Positions 1-6,107 of a stretch of DNA of 7,370 bases are shown piece after piece. Source of the stretch: Actinomycetota bacterium. GTDB lineage: Bacteria; Actinomycetota; Actinomycetes; Actinomycetales; Microbacteriaceae. Numbering within the stretch: position 1 is the stretch's first letter; the number at the start of each line of letters is the position of its first letter. Under the pieces are notes generated by a model, which was not told where the DNA came from, did not search any database, and saw only the letters and a list, made by a program, of their open reading frames with translations. The translations under genes were made by a program, and so were the position numbers. Location of the stretch: the NCBI GenBank assembly GCA_009703845.1, contig WLFI01000031.1, positions 1-7,370 of the forward strand. The letters are read 5' to 3'.

Positions 1-861
1 ACTCTGGTCTTCTACAACCCATCTGCATTCGCTGCAAATGGTTACAGCGTTCCTACCACCGATGCTGAGCTTGTTGCTCTTGAAGAGCAAATCAAGGCTG
101 ACGGCAGCGGTTACCCATGGTGTGCAGGTATCGAGTCTGGTGGAGCCACCGGATGGGCCTTCACCGACTGGATGGAACAGTACGTTCTTGACTTCCACGG
201 TGCAGATGTTTACGCACAGTGGATCGCAGGCGACATTGACTTCGCAAGCCCAGAGGTAGCTAAGGCTGCTGAAGAGGTTTCGAAGCGTCTACTCGCCGAG
301 GGTCAGGTTAACGGTGGCGGTGTCGCAATGGCATCTGACTCGTTCCAGAACACTGCTCCTCTATTCGAGACCGGTGGAAAAGAGAAGGGCCAGTGCTTCA
401 TGCTGCGCCAGGGTTCATTCATCAGCGGATTCTTCCCTGAAGACATCGTTGCTCAGCTTGCTGCTGAGGACTACACCAACGCAGACGTATTCCCACTACC
501 TGCTCCTGAAGGTGCCAACGCCGGTGTTATCGGTGGTGGAGACCTAGGTGCTGTGTTCCAAGGACACGTTGACGCTGACGTAGCCAAGGTTGCTGAGTTC
601 ATCTTCAGCGACAAGGTGCTAACCAAGATGGTCTCGAACGGTGCAATCTCGCCGCACAAGACCTTCGACCCAGCGCTTTACCCTAACGCCCTAAACCGCA
701 AGATCGGTGAAGCTATGGCTGCTGCGTCAGTCTTCGGCTTCGACGGTTCAGACCAGATGCCAGCAGAAGTAAACGCTGAGTTCTGGGCTGCCGGCACCGA
801 CTACGTTGCAGGACGTATCACTTGGGAAGAAGCTGCTGCTCGAATCGACAGCAAGTACTAA
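1..861 (+). CDS. Carbohydrate ABC transporter substrate-binding protein, alpha-glucoside (AglE-like) type, 5'-truncated
   Basis: The reading frame is open from base 1 to the TAA at 859-861, giving 286 residues. The signal peptide and N-terminal lobe lie off the left edge, so an internal ATG such as 172 is not the start. This is the extracytoplasmic, probably lipid-anchored, solute receptor of a CUT1-family sugar importer; it would deliver sugar to the two permeases encoded next. Supporting sequence includes an aromatic-rich segment PWCAGIESGGATGW (fragment residues 39-52), the GGGDLGAVF stretch near 180, and the C-terminal pattern FGFDGSDQMPAEV followed by FW and DYVAG. I associate these with alpha-glucoside binding proteins from actinobacteria. 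Cysteines at fragment residues 41 and 132 could form a disulfide. Leucine codon CTA is used 6 times in 14, far more than in the next gene, which may reflect high expression. The exact sugar cannot be told from sequence; the family call is firm, the alpha-glucoside preference is inferred. Confidence 0.88.
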   Translation, partial: TLVFYNPSAFAANGYSVPTTDAELVALEEQIKADGSGYPWCAGIESGGATGWAFTDWMEQYVLDFHGADVYAQWIAGDIDFASPEVAKAAEEVSKRLLAEGQVNGGGVAMASDSFQNTAPLFETGGKEKGQCFMLRQGSFISGFFPEDIVAQLAAEDYTNADVFPLPAPEGANAGVIGGGDLGAVFQGHVDADVAKVAEFIFSDKVLTKMVSNGAISPHKTFDPALYPNALNRKIGEAMAAASVFGFDGSDQMPAEVNAEFWAAGTDYVAGRITWEEAAARIDSKY

Positions 862-905
862 CCAAAACGACTCCCAGCTTTCATAGCTGAGAATCAAAGT
901 GGATG

Positions 906-938
906 CTGCTGCCGGGGAGGAAATCTCCCCGGCAGCAG
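906..938 (+). promoter_or_regulatory. Strong intra-operon hairpin between binding-protein and permease genes
   Basis: Perfect 14-bp inverted repeat: left arm 906-919 and right arm 925-938 (CTGCTGCCGGGGAG and its exact complement), with a 5-base loop GAAAT. It is very G+C-rich and is followed by TCTTCCT, which is only partly T-rich. It starts 44 bases after the binding-protein stop and ends 81 bases before the permease start. In sugar transporter operons such a stem often acts as a leaky terminator or an mRNA 3'-end stabiliser, so that the receptor is made in excess over the membrane subunits; that role is inferred here. A weaker 5-bp hairpin (875-879 with 885-889) lies just upstream. Confidence 0.75.
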
Positions 939-1019
939 TCTTCCTAAACTAGAACCACCAAGCAACACCAGACTCACCCGCATCAACCGGCTGTAAAGCC
1001 CACACCAATCGGAGTTCAC

Positions 1020-2000
1020 ATGGGCGACATTCTCTTCGGCATTCTGGCCGTATTGCTCGGAGCCGCGGCCACCTATGGCCTCTACTGGCTTCTCGACAAG
1101 CTCGTAAACCTTCTGCCTCCAAAACTCGCTGACAAGTTCAAGTCGGCATCGTTCCTTCTTCCAGCAGCTGTGCTGGTCATTCTTGTTTTGGTTTTGCCGA
1201 TGTTCCAAACCATCATTTGGTCGTTCATGAACGACAGTGGCAAAGAATTCGTCGGAATTGAAAACTACGCCGAGCTATTCGGTTCAGCTGAGTTCATCAG
1301 CATCTTGATCAACAACTTCCTCTGGATCGCCGTCGTGCCAGCCGTTACGGTTTCGCTCGGTGTGCTGTTCGCTACCCTCGGAAACCAAGTTGGCCCTACC
1401 CGCGAAAAGATCCTGAAGTCGCTCATCTTCATGCCGATGACCATCAGCTTCGTAGCGGCTTCAACCATCTGGGGTTACATGTATGTCTACGTGCCACCTG
1501 GCCGCCCAGAAATCGGTCTACTCAACAGCATTGCCCGTGCGCTTGGTTTTGACGCTCAGCCCTGGTTGCAAATGGATGGTGGGCGCTTAAACACGTTCTT
1601 GCTCATGGCGGTAATCGTGTGGCTTCAGGTTGGTTACTCGATGGTCATCATCTCGGCGGGAATCAAGGCTGTTCCTGAAGAAACCGTCGAAGCAGCCCGC
1701 ATCGATGGTGCCAACGGCTCCCAAGTGTTCTTCAGAATCATCGTTCCGCAAATCTGGTCAACGATCATGTCGGTTTTCGTAACCGTGCTGATTCTGGTCA
1801 TGAAGGTTTTCGACATCGTTCTCGCCATGACTCGTGGAAACTTCAACACCAACGTGCTTGCGTTTGAGTATTACAAACAGTTCTTCGAGAACTCGAATGT
1901 CGGCCCAGCTTCAGCGGTTGTCACCATCTTGCTGCTGCTCATCATTCCACTGATGATTCTGCAGATCAGAACCGTGCGCCACCAGGAGACCATGCGATGA
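1020..2000 (+). CDS. Carbohydrate ABC transporter permease, AglF/MalF-like
   Basis: Encodes a 326-residue inner-membrane subunit of a binding-protein-dependent sugar importer. The cytoplasmic EAA loop that docks the ATPase is clear at about residues 219-247, with EAARIDGA followed by FFRIIVPQI. Hydrophobic stretches fit membrane helices near residues 4-24, 43-69, 97-120, 132-157, 190-212, 248-270 and 298-316. The first helix and a basic linker (to about residue 40) form an N-terminal extension beyond the minimal six-helix permease. The ATG at 1020 is preceded by GGAG at 1011-1014, five bases away, and no competing start keeps the first helix. It follows the binding-protein gene after a 158-base spacer and overlaps the second permease by four bases, so the two permeases probably form a heterodimer. 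Family assignment is secure; alpha-glucoside specificity rests on resemblance and context. Confidence 0.92.
   Translation: MGDILFGILAVLLGAAATYGLYWLLDKLVNLLPPKLADKFKSASFLLPAAVLVILVLVLPMFQTIIWSFMNDSGKEFVGIENYAELFGSAEFISILINNFLWIAVVPAVTVSLGVLFATLGNQVGPTREKILKSLIFMPMTISFVAASTIWGYMYVYVPPGRPEIGLLNSIARALGFDAQPWLQMDGGRLNTFLLMAVIVWLQVGYSMVIISAGIKAVPEETVEAARIDGANGSQVFFRIIVPQIWSTIMSVFVTVLILVMKVFDIVLAMTRGNFNTNVLAFEYYKQFFENSNVGPASAVVTILLLLIIPLMILQIRTVRHQETMR
1984..2000 (+). promoter_or_regulatory. Ribosome binding site and ATGA start/stop overlap
   Basis: AGGAG at 1984-1988 sits eight bases before the ATG at 1997. That ATG shares ATGA with the TGA stop (1998-2000) of the preceding permease. The arrangement fixes the start of the second permease and suggests translational coupling, which would keep the two permease subunits in equal amounts. 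Confidence 0.8.
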
Positions 2001-2863
2001 AAACTTTTCTAAACAAAATCCGCAACTTCAAAATCGGCAGCACATTGGCGCTGCTTTCTCTGACTGCGATCTGGTCAATTCCAACCGTTGGTCTTTTGAT
2101 CACCTCGCTTCGTCGTCGTGACCAGGCCGAAACTTCACCTTGGTGGGACGTGTTCATTGACCCTCTCAACCAAGCCTGGTCAATCGATGCGTACTCGAAG
2201 TCGCTCGAGTCCGGAATGCTTGACTCGCTGGTGAACACCCTGGTAGTCACCATCCCCTCTGTGATCTTGCCTCTGCTGGTCGCTGCCAACGCAGCTTTTG
2301 CCTTCACCTTCATCGAGTTCAAGGGTCGTGAAATTTACTTCGCGATTCTGGTCGGTTTGATGATCATTCCTCTTCAATCGGCACTGATTCCAGTTCTTCG
2401 CGGAATGGTTGCATTTCAGAAAGCGACGGGCCTTCAGCTGACCGGAAATTACCCGAGTGCGTGGATCATTCACTGTGCGTTCGCGCTTCCGCTGGCTATT
2501 TACATTCTTCGCAACTACATGCTGTCGCTACCGGTTTCGCTTATTGAAGCGGCTCGCGTAGACGGTGCAAGTTATTACCAGATTTTCTGGCGCTTGGTTA
2601 TGCCGATGTCTGTGCCTGCACTTGCTTCGTTCGCAATCTTCCAGTTCTTGTGGGTTTGGAACGACTACCTGATTGCCTTCATCTTTGTTGGCGAGCAAAA
2701 GTCGGTCATGACCTATCGTCTGCTCAAGCTGCTCGGCCAGTATGGCGAGGGTTGGCAACAAGTTGCCGCCGGCTCGTTCATTTCGCTGGCTTTGCCACTA
2801 ATTGTGTTCTTCGCCCTGCAGCGCTACTTCGTTCGCGGCCTAACCGCGGGTGCTGTGAAGTAA
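1997..2863 (+). CDS. Carbohydrate ABC transporter permease, AglG/MalG-like
   Basis: Encodes 288 residues, a usual length for MalG-type permeases. It is the second membrane subunit of the importer and would pair with the permease upstream. The EAA loop is at about residues 178-207, with LPVSLIEAARVDGAS followed by FWRLVMPMSVPAL. Membrane helices are likely near residues 14-37, 76-104, 113-133, 154-172, 203-225 and 259-275. The C-terminus ends in QRYFVRGLTAGAVK; the RYFVRGL(T/L)AGAVK ending is typical of this family. The start is set by the four-base ATGA overlap and a good AGGAG. No ATPase gene follows: the terminator begins 17 bases after the stop. The importer therefore needs an ATPase from upstream of the window or a shared MsiK/UgpC-type ATPase elsewhere, as is common in actinobacteria. 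The family call is secure. Confidence 0.93.
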   Translation: MKTFLNKIRNFKIGSTLALLSLTAIWSIPTVGLLITSLRRRDQAETSPWWDVFIDPLNQAWSIDAYSKSLESGMLDSLVNTLVVTIPSVILPLLVAANAAFAFTFIEFKGREIYFAILVGLMIIPLQSALIPVLRGMVAFQKATGLQLTGNYPSAWIIHCAFALPLAIYILRNYMLSLPVSLIEAARVDGASYYQIFWRLVMPMSVPALASFAIFQFLWVWNDYLIAFIFVGEQKSVMTYRLLKLLGQYGEGWQQVAAGSFISLALPLIVFFALQRYFVRGLTAGAVK

Positions 2864-2880
2864 CCCAAATCGAACTATCA

Positions 2881-2918
2881 GAAGCGGTGGGTCGATTGGT
2901 CCACCGCTTCTTTTATTT
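2881..2918 (+). terminator. Rho-independent terminator of the sugar transporter operon
   Basis: GAAGCGGTGG at 2881-2890 pairs perfectly with CCACCGCTTC at 2901-2910. Wobble and one C-G pair (2891-2893 with 2898-2900) can extend the stem to 13 bp with the loop GATT. The T-rich tract TTTTATTT follows at 2911-2918. It begins 17 bases after the second permease stop and separates the transporter from the argS operon. Confidence 0.9.
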
Positions 2919-2950
2919 GTACTCACCTATCGGCAGGTAAGCCTTGGCGG

Positions 2951-2956
2951 TAGAAT
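2951..2956 (+). promoter_or_regulatory. Candidate -10 element for the argS-lysA-hom operon
   Basis: TAGAAT at 2951-2956 matches the TANNNT pattern of sigma-70-type promoters. It lies 33 bases after the transporter terminator and 64 bases before the argS start, a sensible place for a promoter. No convincing -35 hexamer is present at 16-18 bases upstream (the region reads CTATCGG); weak -35 boxes are common in actinobacteria. The call therefore rests on one hexamer plus position. Confidence 0.4.
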
Positions 2957-3007
2957 TCAAGAGACTCGGATGCGGTCACAGTTGATCCCCGAAACACCAC
3001 AAATCTC

Positions 3008-3022
3008 GAAGGTTGAACCGTG
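3008..3022 (+). promoter_or_regulatory. argS ribosome binding site and GTG start
   Basis: GAAGG at 3008-3012 is seven bases upstream of the GTG at 3020. This start yields the expected N-terminus [14 protein letters not shown] of an ArgS protein. There is no in-frame ATG before residue 51, so GTG is chosen. Confidence 0.7.
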
Positions 3023-4678
3023 ACTCCTGCCGAACTGTCTGCAGCTATCGTGCGCATTCTTGGCACGCTTCAAGCCGCTGGTGATTTGCCTGCCGGAGAG
3101 CTGCCAACTGAGGTTGTCATCGAGCGCCCTAAAAACCGTGAACACGGAGACTGGGCCACCAACATCGCCATGCAGGCCGCTGGCCGCTTTGGTCAAAACC
3201 CACGCGCCCTTGCCGAAAAGATTGCCGCCGAACTAGCCAAGACCGAGGGCATCTCGAAGGTCGACATCGCTGGCCCCGGCTTTATCAACATCACGGTCTC
3301 TGCCGCAGCGGCCGGTGCCATTGCAAAGCAAATTGTCGAACAGGGCGCGAGCTTTGGTGTTGGTTCTGCGCTGGCCGGCCTAAACATGAATCTAGAGTTC
3401 GTTTCGGCCAACCCAACCGGCCCGATTCACATCGGCGGAACCCGTTGGGCAGCCGTCGGTGACTCTTTGGCCAGAATTCTTCAGGCACAAGGCGCTTCGG
3501 TCACCCGCGAGTATTACTTCAACGATCACGGTGCTCAGATCGACCGTTTCGCACGCAGCCTTTTGGCCGCGGCTCGCAAAGAAGAAGCACCAGAAGACGG
3601 TTATTCGGGTGCCTACATCGACCAGATCGCATCTCGCGTACTGGCCGAAACCGCCGAAGACATTCTTGAGCTTCCAGAAGCCGATGCCCAAGAGGCCTTC
3701 AGGGCCGCGGGCGTCGACCTAATGTTCGCTGAAATCAGGGCATCGCTGCACGACTTTGGTGTTGACTTCGACGTTTACTTTCACGAAAACTCGCTCTATG
3801 AGTCGGGTGCCGTAAACAAGGCGATTGCGCGACTGCGCGAACTTGGCCACATCTTCGAAGCTGACGGTGCAACCTGGCTGCGTTCGAGCGAGTTTGGCGA
3901 TGACCGCGACCGCGTAATCATCAAGAGCGATGGCGAGGCGGCCTACATCGCCGGCGACCTCGCCTATTACCTAGACAAGCGTGGCCGCGGGTTCGACCGC
4001 TGCATTTACATGCTTGGCGCAGACCACCACGGCTATGTTCCGCGCATGATGGCTATGTGTGCCGCATTCGGCGACGAGCCTGGGGTCAACCTCGAAATCA
4101 TGATCGGTCAGTTGGTCAACCTGGTGCGCGACGGCGAGCCGGTTCGCATGTCTAAGCGCGCCGGCACAGTTGTGACCATGGAAGACCTGGTTGAGATCGT
4201 TGGGGTCGATGCTGCGCGTTACGCGCTGGTTCGCTCTTCAATCAACTCGCAGCTAGACATCGACTTAGCCTTGCTAGAAAAGAAGACCAACGACAACCCG
4301 GTTTTCTATGTGCAGTACGCCCACGCCAGAACCGCGCAGGTTGCCAACAACGCGGCATCGCTCGGCGTTGACCGCACCGAGTTTGAGCCAGCACTGCTCA
4401 CCCACGCGAGCGAAGAAGAGCTGCTTGCCAAACTTATTGAGCTGCCTCGCGTAATGTCCACCGCCGCCGAGTTCAAAGAGCCGCACCGAATCGCTCGTTA
4501 CCTCGAAGAAGTTGCCGGCGCGTATCACCGTTGGTATGACAACTGCCGCGTGACTCCAATGGGCGACGCACCCGTTGAGAGCATCCACCGCACCCGCCTG
4601 TGGCTGAACGACGCCGCGGGCGTGGTTTTGCGCAACGGCTTGAACCTGCTCGGCGTGAGCGCACCGGAGCGTATGTAG
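3020..4678 (+). CDS. argS: Arginyl-tRNA synthetase
   Basis: Cytoplasmic class I aminoacyl-tRNA synthetase that attaches arginine to tRNA-Arg using ATP. At 552 residues it has the usual length. The N-terminal tRNA-binding (Add1) domain spans about residues 1-95, with [16 protein letters not shown] and GPGFINI. The catalytic core carries [19 protein letters not shown]; its class I signature reads HIGG (137-140) instead of HIGH, as I recall for actinobacterial Arg[14 protein letters not shown] follows near 164. The second signature is MSKR at 377-380 within [11 protein letters not shown]. The DALR anticodon-binding domain starts with [12 protein letters not shown] (426-437) and runs to the C-terminus. 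It is the first gene of a tight operon with lysA (2-base gap) and hom. The argS-lysA linkage is a known actinobacterial arrangement, reported as an operon in Corynebacterium glutamicum. No frameshift or missing key motif was seen. Confidence 0.97.
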   Translation: MTPAELSAAIVRILGTLQAAGDLPAGELPTEVVIERPKNREHGDWATNIAMQAAGRFGQNPRALAEKIAAELAKTEGISKVDIAGPGFINITVSAAAAGAIAKQIVEQGASFGVGSALAGLNMNLEFVSANPTGPIHIGGTRWAAVGDSLARILQAQGASVTREYYFNDHGAQIDRFARSLLAAARKEEAPEDGYSGAYIDQIASRVLAETAEDILELPEADAQEAFRAAGVDLMFAEIRASLHDFGVDFDVYFHENSLYESGAVNKAIARLRELGHIFEADGATWLRSSEFGDDRDRVIIKSDGEAAYIAGDLAYYLDKRGRGFDRCIYMLGADHHGYVPRMMAMCAAFGDEPGVNLEIMIGQLVNLVRDGEPVRMSKRAGTVVTMEDLVEIVGVDAARYALVRSSINSQLDIDLALLEKKTNDNPVFYVQYAHARTAQVANNAASLGVDRTEFEPALLTHASEEELLAKLIELPRVMSTAAEFKEPHRIARYLEEVAGAYHRWYDNCRVTPMGDAPVESIHRTRLWLNDAAGVVLRNGLNLLGVSAPERM

Positions 4679-4683
4679 CCATG
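4666..4683 (+). promoter_or_regulatory. lysA ribosome binding site and start choice
   Basis: GGAG at 4666-4669, inside the last codons of argS, is 11 bases upstream of the ATG at 4681. The argS TAG (4676-4678) lies between them. This supports 4681 over the earlier in-frame ATG at 4600, which would overlap argS by 79 bases and add 27 basic, low-complexity residues not expected in LysA. Confidence 0.65.
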
Positions 4684-6102
4684 GCAATCTCTCCAGAATG
4701 GCTCAAGAAGCCCAAAGACCTAAACCAGGTGGATGCTGCGCTCTGGCCAGCGAACCTGCAACGTTCGAGCCACGGTGAGTTCGAAATCGGCGGAATCGGT
4801 GTTACCGATCTTGGTGCGCAGTTTGGCACCCCGCTCTATGTGATTGACCAAGATGACTTTTTTGCTAGGGCGACTCGCGTCAAGCGCGCGCTGTCGGCTG
4901 CCGCCGAGTTGATTGGAACCACCGCCAAGGTTTATTACGCCGGCAAGGCGCTGCTAACCACCGAAGTGGCGAGCTGGATTGCTGAACTCGGGCTAAACCT
5001 AGATGTCGCATCTGGCGGTGAACTTGCCGCGGCGCTAGCCGGGGGAGTCGAGCCGGCACGCATCGGCCTACACGGTAACAACAAGTCGCTTTCTGAAATC
5101 GGTCGAGCCGTTGCCGCGGGCGTCGGTGCGATTGTCATTGACAGCGAGATTGAACTTGAGCGCATCGCATCCACCGCCCAGGCACAGGGTCGCGTGCAAC
5201 CGGTGCGAATTCGCGTAAACGCCGGAGTGCACGCCCACACCCACGAGTTTCTTGCCACCGCGCGCGAAGACCAAAAGTTTGGTTTGGCGCGTGCCGACGT
5301 GCCAGGTCTGGTTGCGCGCATCCGTGCCGAAAAGCACCTGAAGTTTCTTGGACTGCACTCGCACATCGGTTCGCAGATTTTCGAAGCCGACGGGTTCATC
5401 GAGGCAGCGAAGCGTTTGCTTGCCATTCAAGCCGAGTTGGTGAAGTTCGGCGAAGTTCCCGAACTGAACCTTGGCGGTGGCTTTGGAATCAACTACACAA
5501 CGGCCGACGAGGCTCCAGACATCGAATCGATTGCTTTCAAAATCGCCGAAGGTGTAGCGGCCGAGTGCGCCGCGCTCGGCATCGCGGTGCCAGTGCTGGC
5601 TTTTGAGCCGGGTCGAATCATCGTTGGCCCTACCGGCGTAACTCTCTATACCGTTGGCACCATCAAGGATGTCGCGTTGACCGAAGAAGGCGCTGGTGCG
5701 GTTCGCAAATACGTGAGCATCGACGGCGGCATGAGCGACAACGCCAGACCAAGCCTTTATGACGCCGCCTACACCGTTAGGTTGGCGTCGAGAGCAAGCA
5801 GTGCCCAGCCCGCACTGGTGCGCGTAGTCGGCAAGCACTGCGAGAGCGGCGACATTGTGGTGCGCGATGACTATTTGCCAGCCGATATTTCTAACAACGA
5901 CATTGTTGCCGTGGCGGCGACCGGAGCATATTGCTCTTCGCTTTCGAGTAACTACAACATGTTGACACGACCGCCAGTTGTGGCAATCAGTCAAGGTCAG
6001 GCACGATTGATTGTGCGTGGCGAAACCGAGGCTGATTTGTTCGCTCGTGATCTGCGCTACCAAGAGCTTTTGACTTCACTATCGCTAAATGGCAAGGACT
6101 AA
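4681..6102 (+). CDS. lysA: Diaminopimelate decarboxylase
   Basis: PLP-dependent cytoplasmic enzyme that decarboxylates meso-2,6-diaminopimelate to L-lysine, the last step of lysine synthesis. From the ATG at 4681 it has 473 residues, normal for actinobacterial LysA. The fold III (alanine racemase-like) barrel contains the PLP lysine K89 in KVYYAGKAL, then DVASGGEL, HSHIGSQ (226-232), the phosphate-binding GGGFG (265-269) and FEPGR (E309-R312). The C-terminal beta domain has DGGMSDNARPSLY and the catalytic cysteine C387 in GKHCESGD. The N-terminal stretch LWPANLQR followed by DLGAQFGTPLYVID is typical of the family. It lies 2 bases after argS and 2 bases before hom, so it is probably part of one transcript and may be translationally coupled. 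No regulatory leader separates it from argS, so control would come from the argS promoter. Confidence 0.97.
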   Translation: MAISPEWLKKPKDLNQVDAALWPANLQRSSHGEFEIGGIGVTDLGAQFGTPLYVIDQDDFFARATRVKRALSAAAELIGTTAKVYYAGKALLTTEVASWIAELGLNLDVASGGELAAALAGGVEPARIGLHGNNKSLSEIGRAVAAGVGAIVIDSEIELERIASTAQAQGRVQPVRIRVNAGVHAHTHEFLATAREDQKFGLARADVPGLVARIRAEKHLKFLGLHSHIGSQIFEADGFIEAAKRLLAIQAELVKFGEVPELNLGGGFGINYTTADEAPDIESIAFKIAEGVAAECAALGIAVPVLAFEPGRIIVGPTGVTLYTVGTIKDVALTEEGAGAVRKYVSIDGGMSDNARPSLYDAAYTVRLASRASSAQPALVRVVGKHCESGDIVVRDDYLPADISNNDIVAVAATGAYCSSLSSNYNMLTRPPVVAISQGQARLIVRGETEADLFARDLRYQELLTSLSLNGKD

Positions 6103-6107
6103 CCGTG
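6094..6107 (+). promoter_or_regulatory. hom ribosome binding site and GTG start
   Basis: AAGGA at 6094-6098, within the last codons of lysA, is six bases upstream of the GTG at 6105. The lysA TAA ends at 6102, leaving a 2-base gap. The start gives MIDYRPLRIALLGAGSVG, which places the NAD(P)-binding glycines at the expected distance from the N-terminus. Confidence 0.75.

Noticed and set aside
945..950. TAAACT as a -10 box for a separate permease promoter
   Set aside because: The -35 position would fall inside the hairpin's right arm with no TTG-like hexamer, so only a chance match to TANNNT remains.
989..1000. GGCT-GTAA-AGCC mini hairpin upstream of the first permease
   Set aside because: Only 4 bp of stem, expected by chance in this sequence, and it does not mask the ribosome binding site at 1011-1014.
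894..1208. 104-codon minus-strand open frame over the spacer
   Set aside because: It reads through the hairpin and into the permease gene in antisense. It has no domain and low-complexity termini, so it is not supported as a gene.
1966..2322. 118-codon minus-strand open frame
   Set aside because: Antisense to the AglG-like permease, which has a clear EAA loop and family C-terminus; no recognisable product.
2925..2938. ACCT/AGGT inverted repeat as an operator before argS
   Set aside because: Arms are only four bases with no extension, which is too weak to call a regulator site.
4600..4680. Upstream in-frame ATG for lysA at 4600
   Set aside because: It would overlap argS by 79 bases and add 27 basic residues ([12 protein letters not shown] and so on) with no LysA similarity. 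The ATG at 4681 has a ribosome binding site and gives the expected N-terminus.
5068..6063. 331-codon open frame on the minus strand
   Set aside because: It lies wholly inside lysA, whose motifs (K89, HSHIGSQ, GGGFG, EPGR, C387) are unmistakable. The antisense product has no recognisable domain and is a composition shadow.
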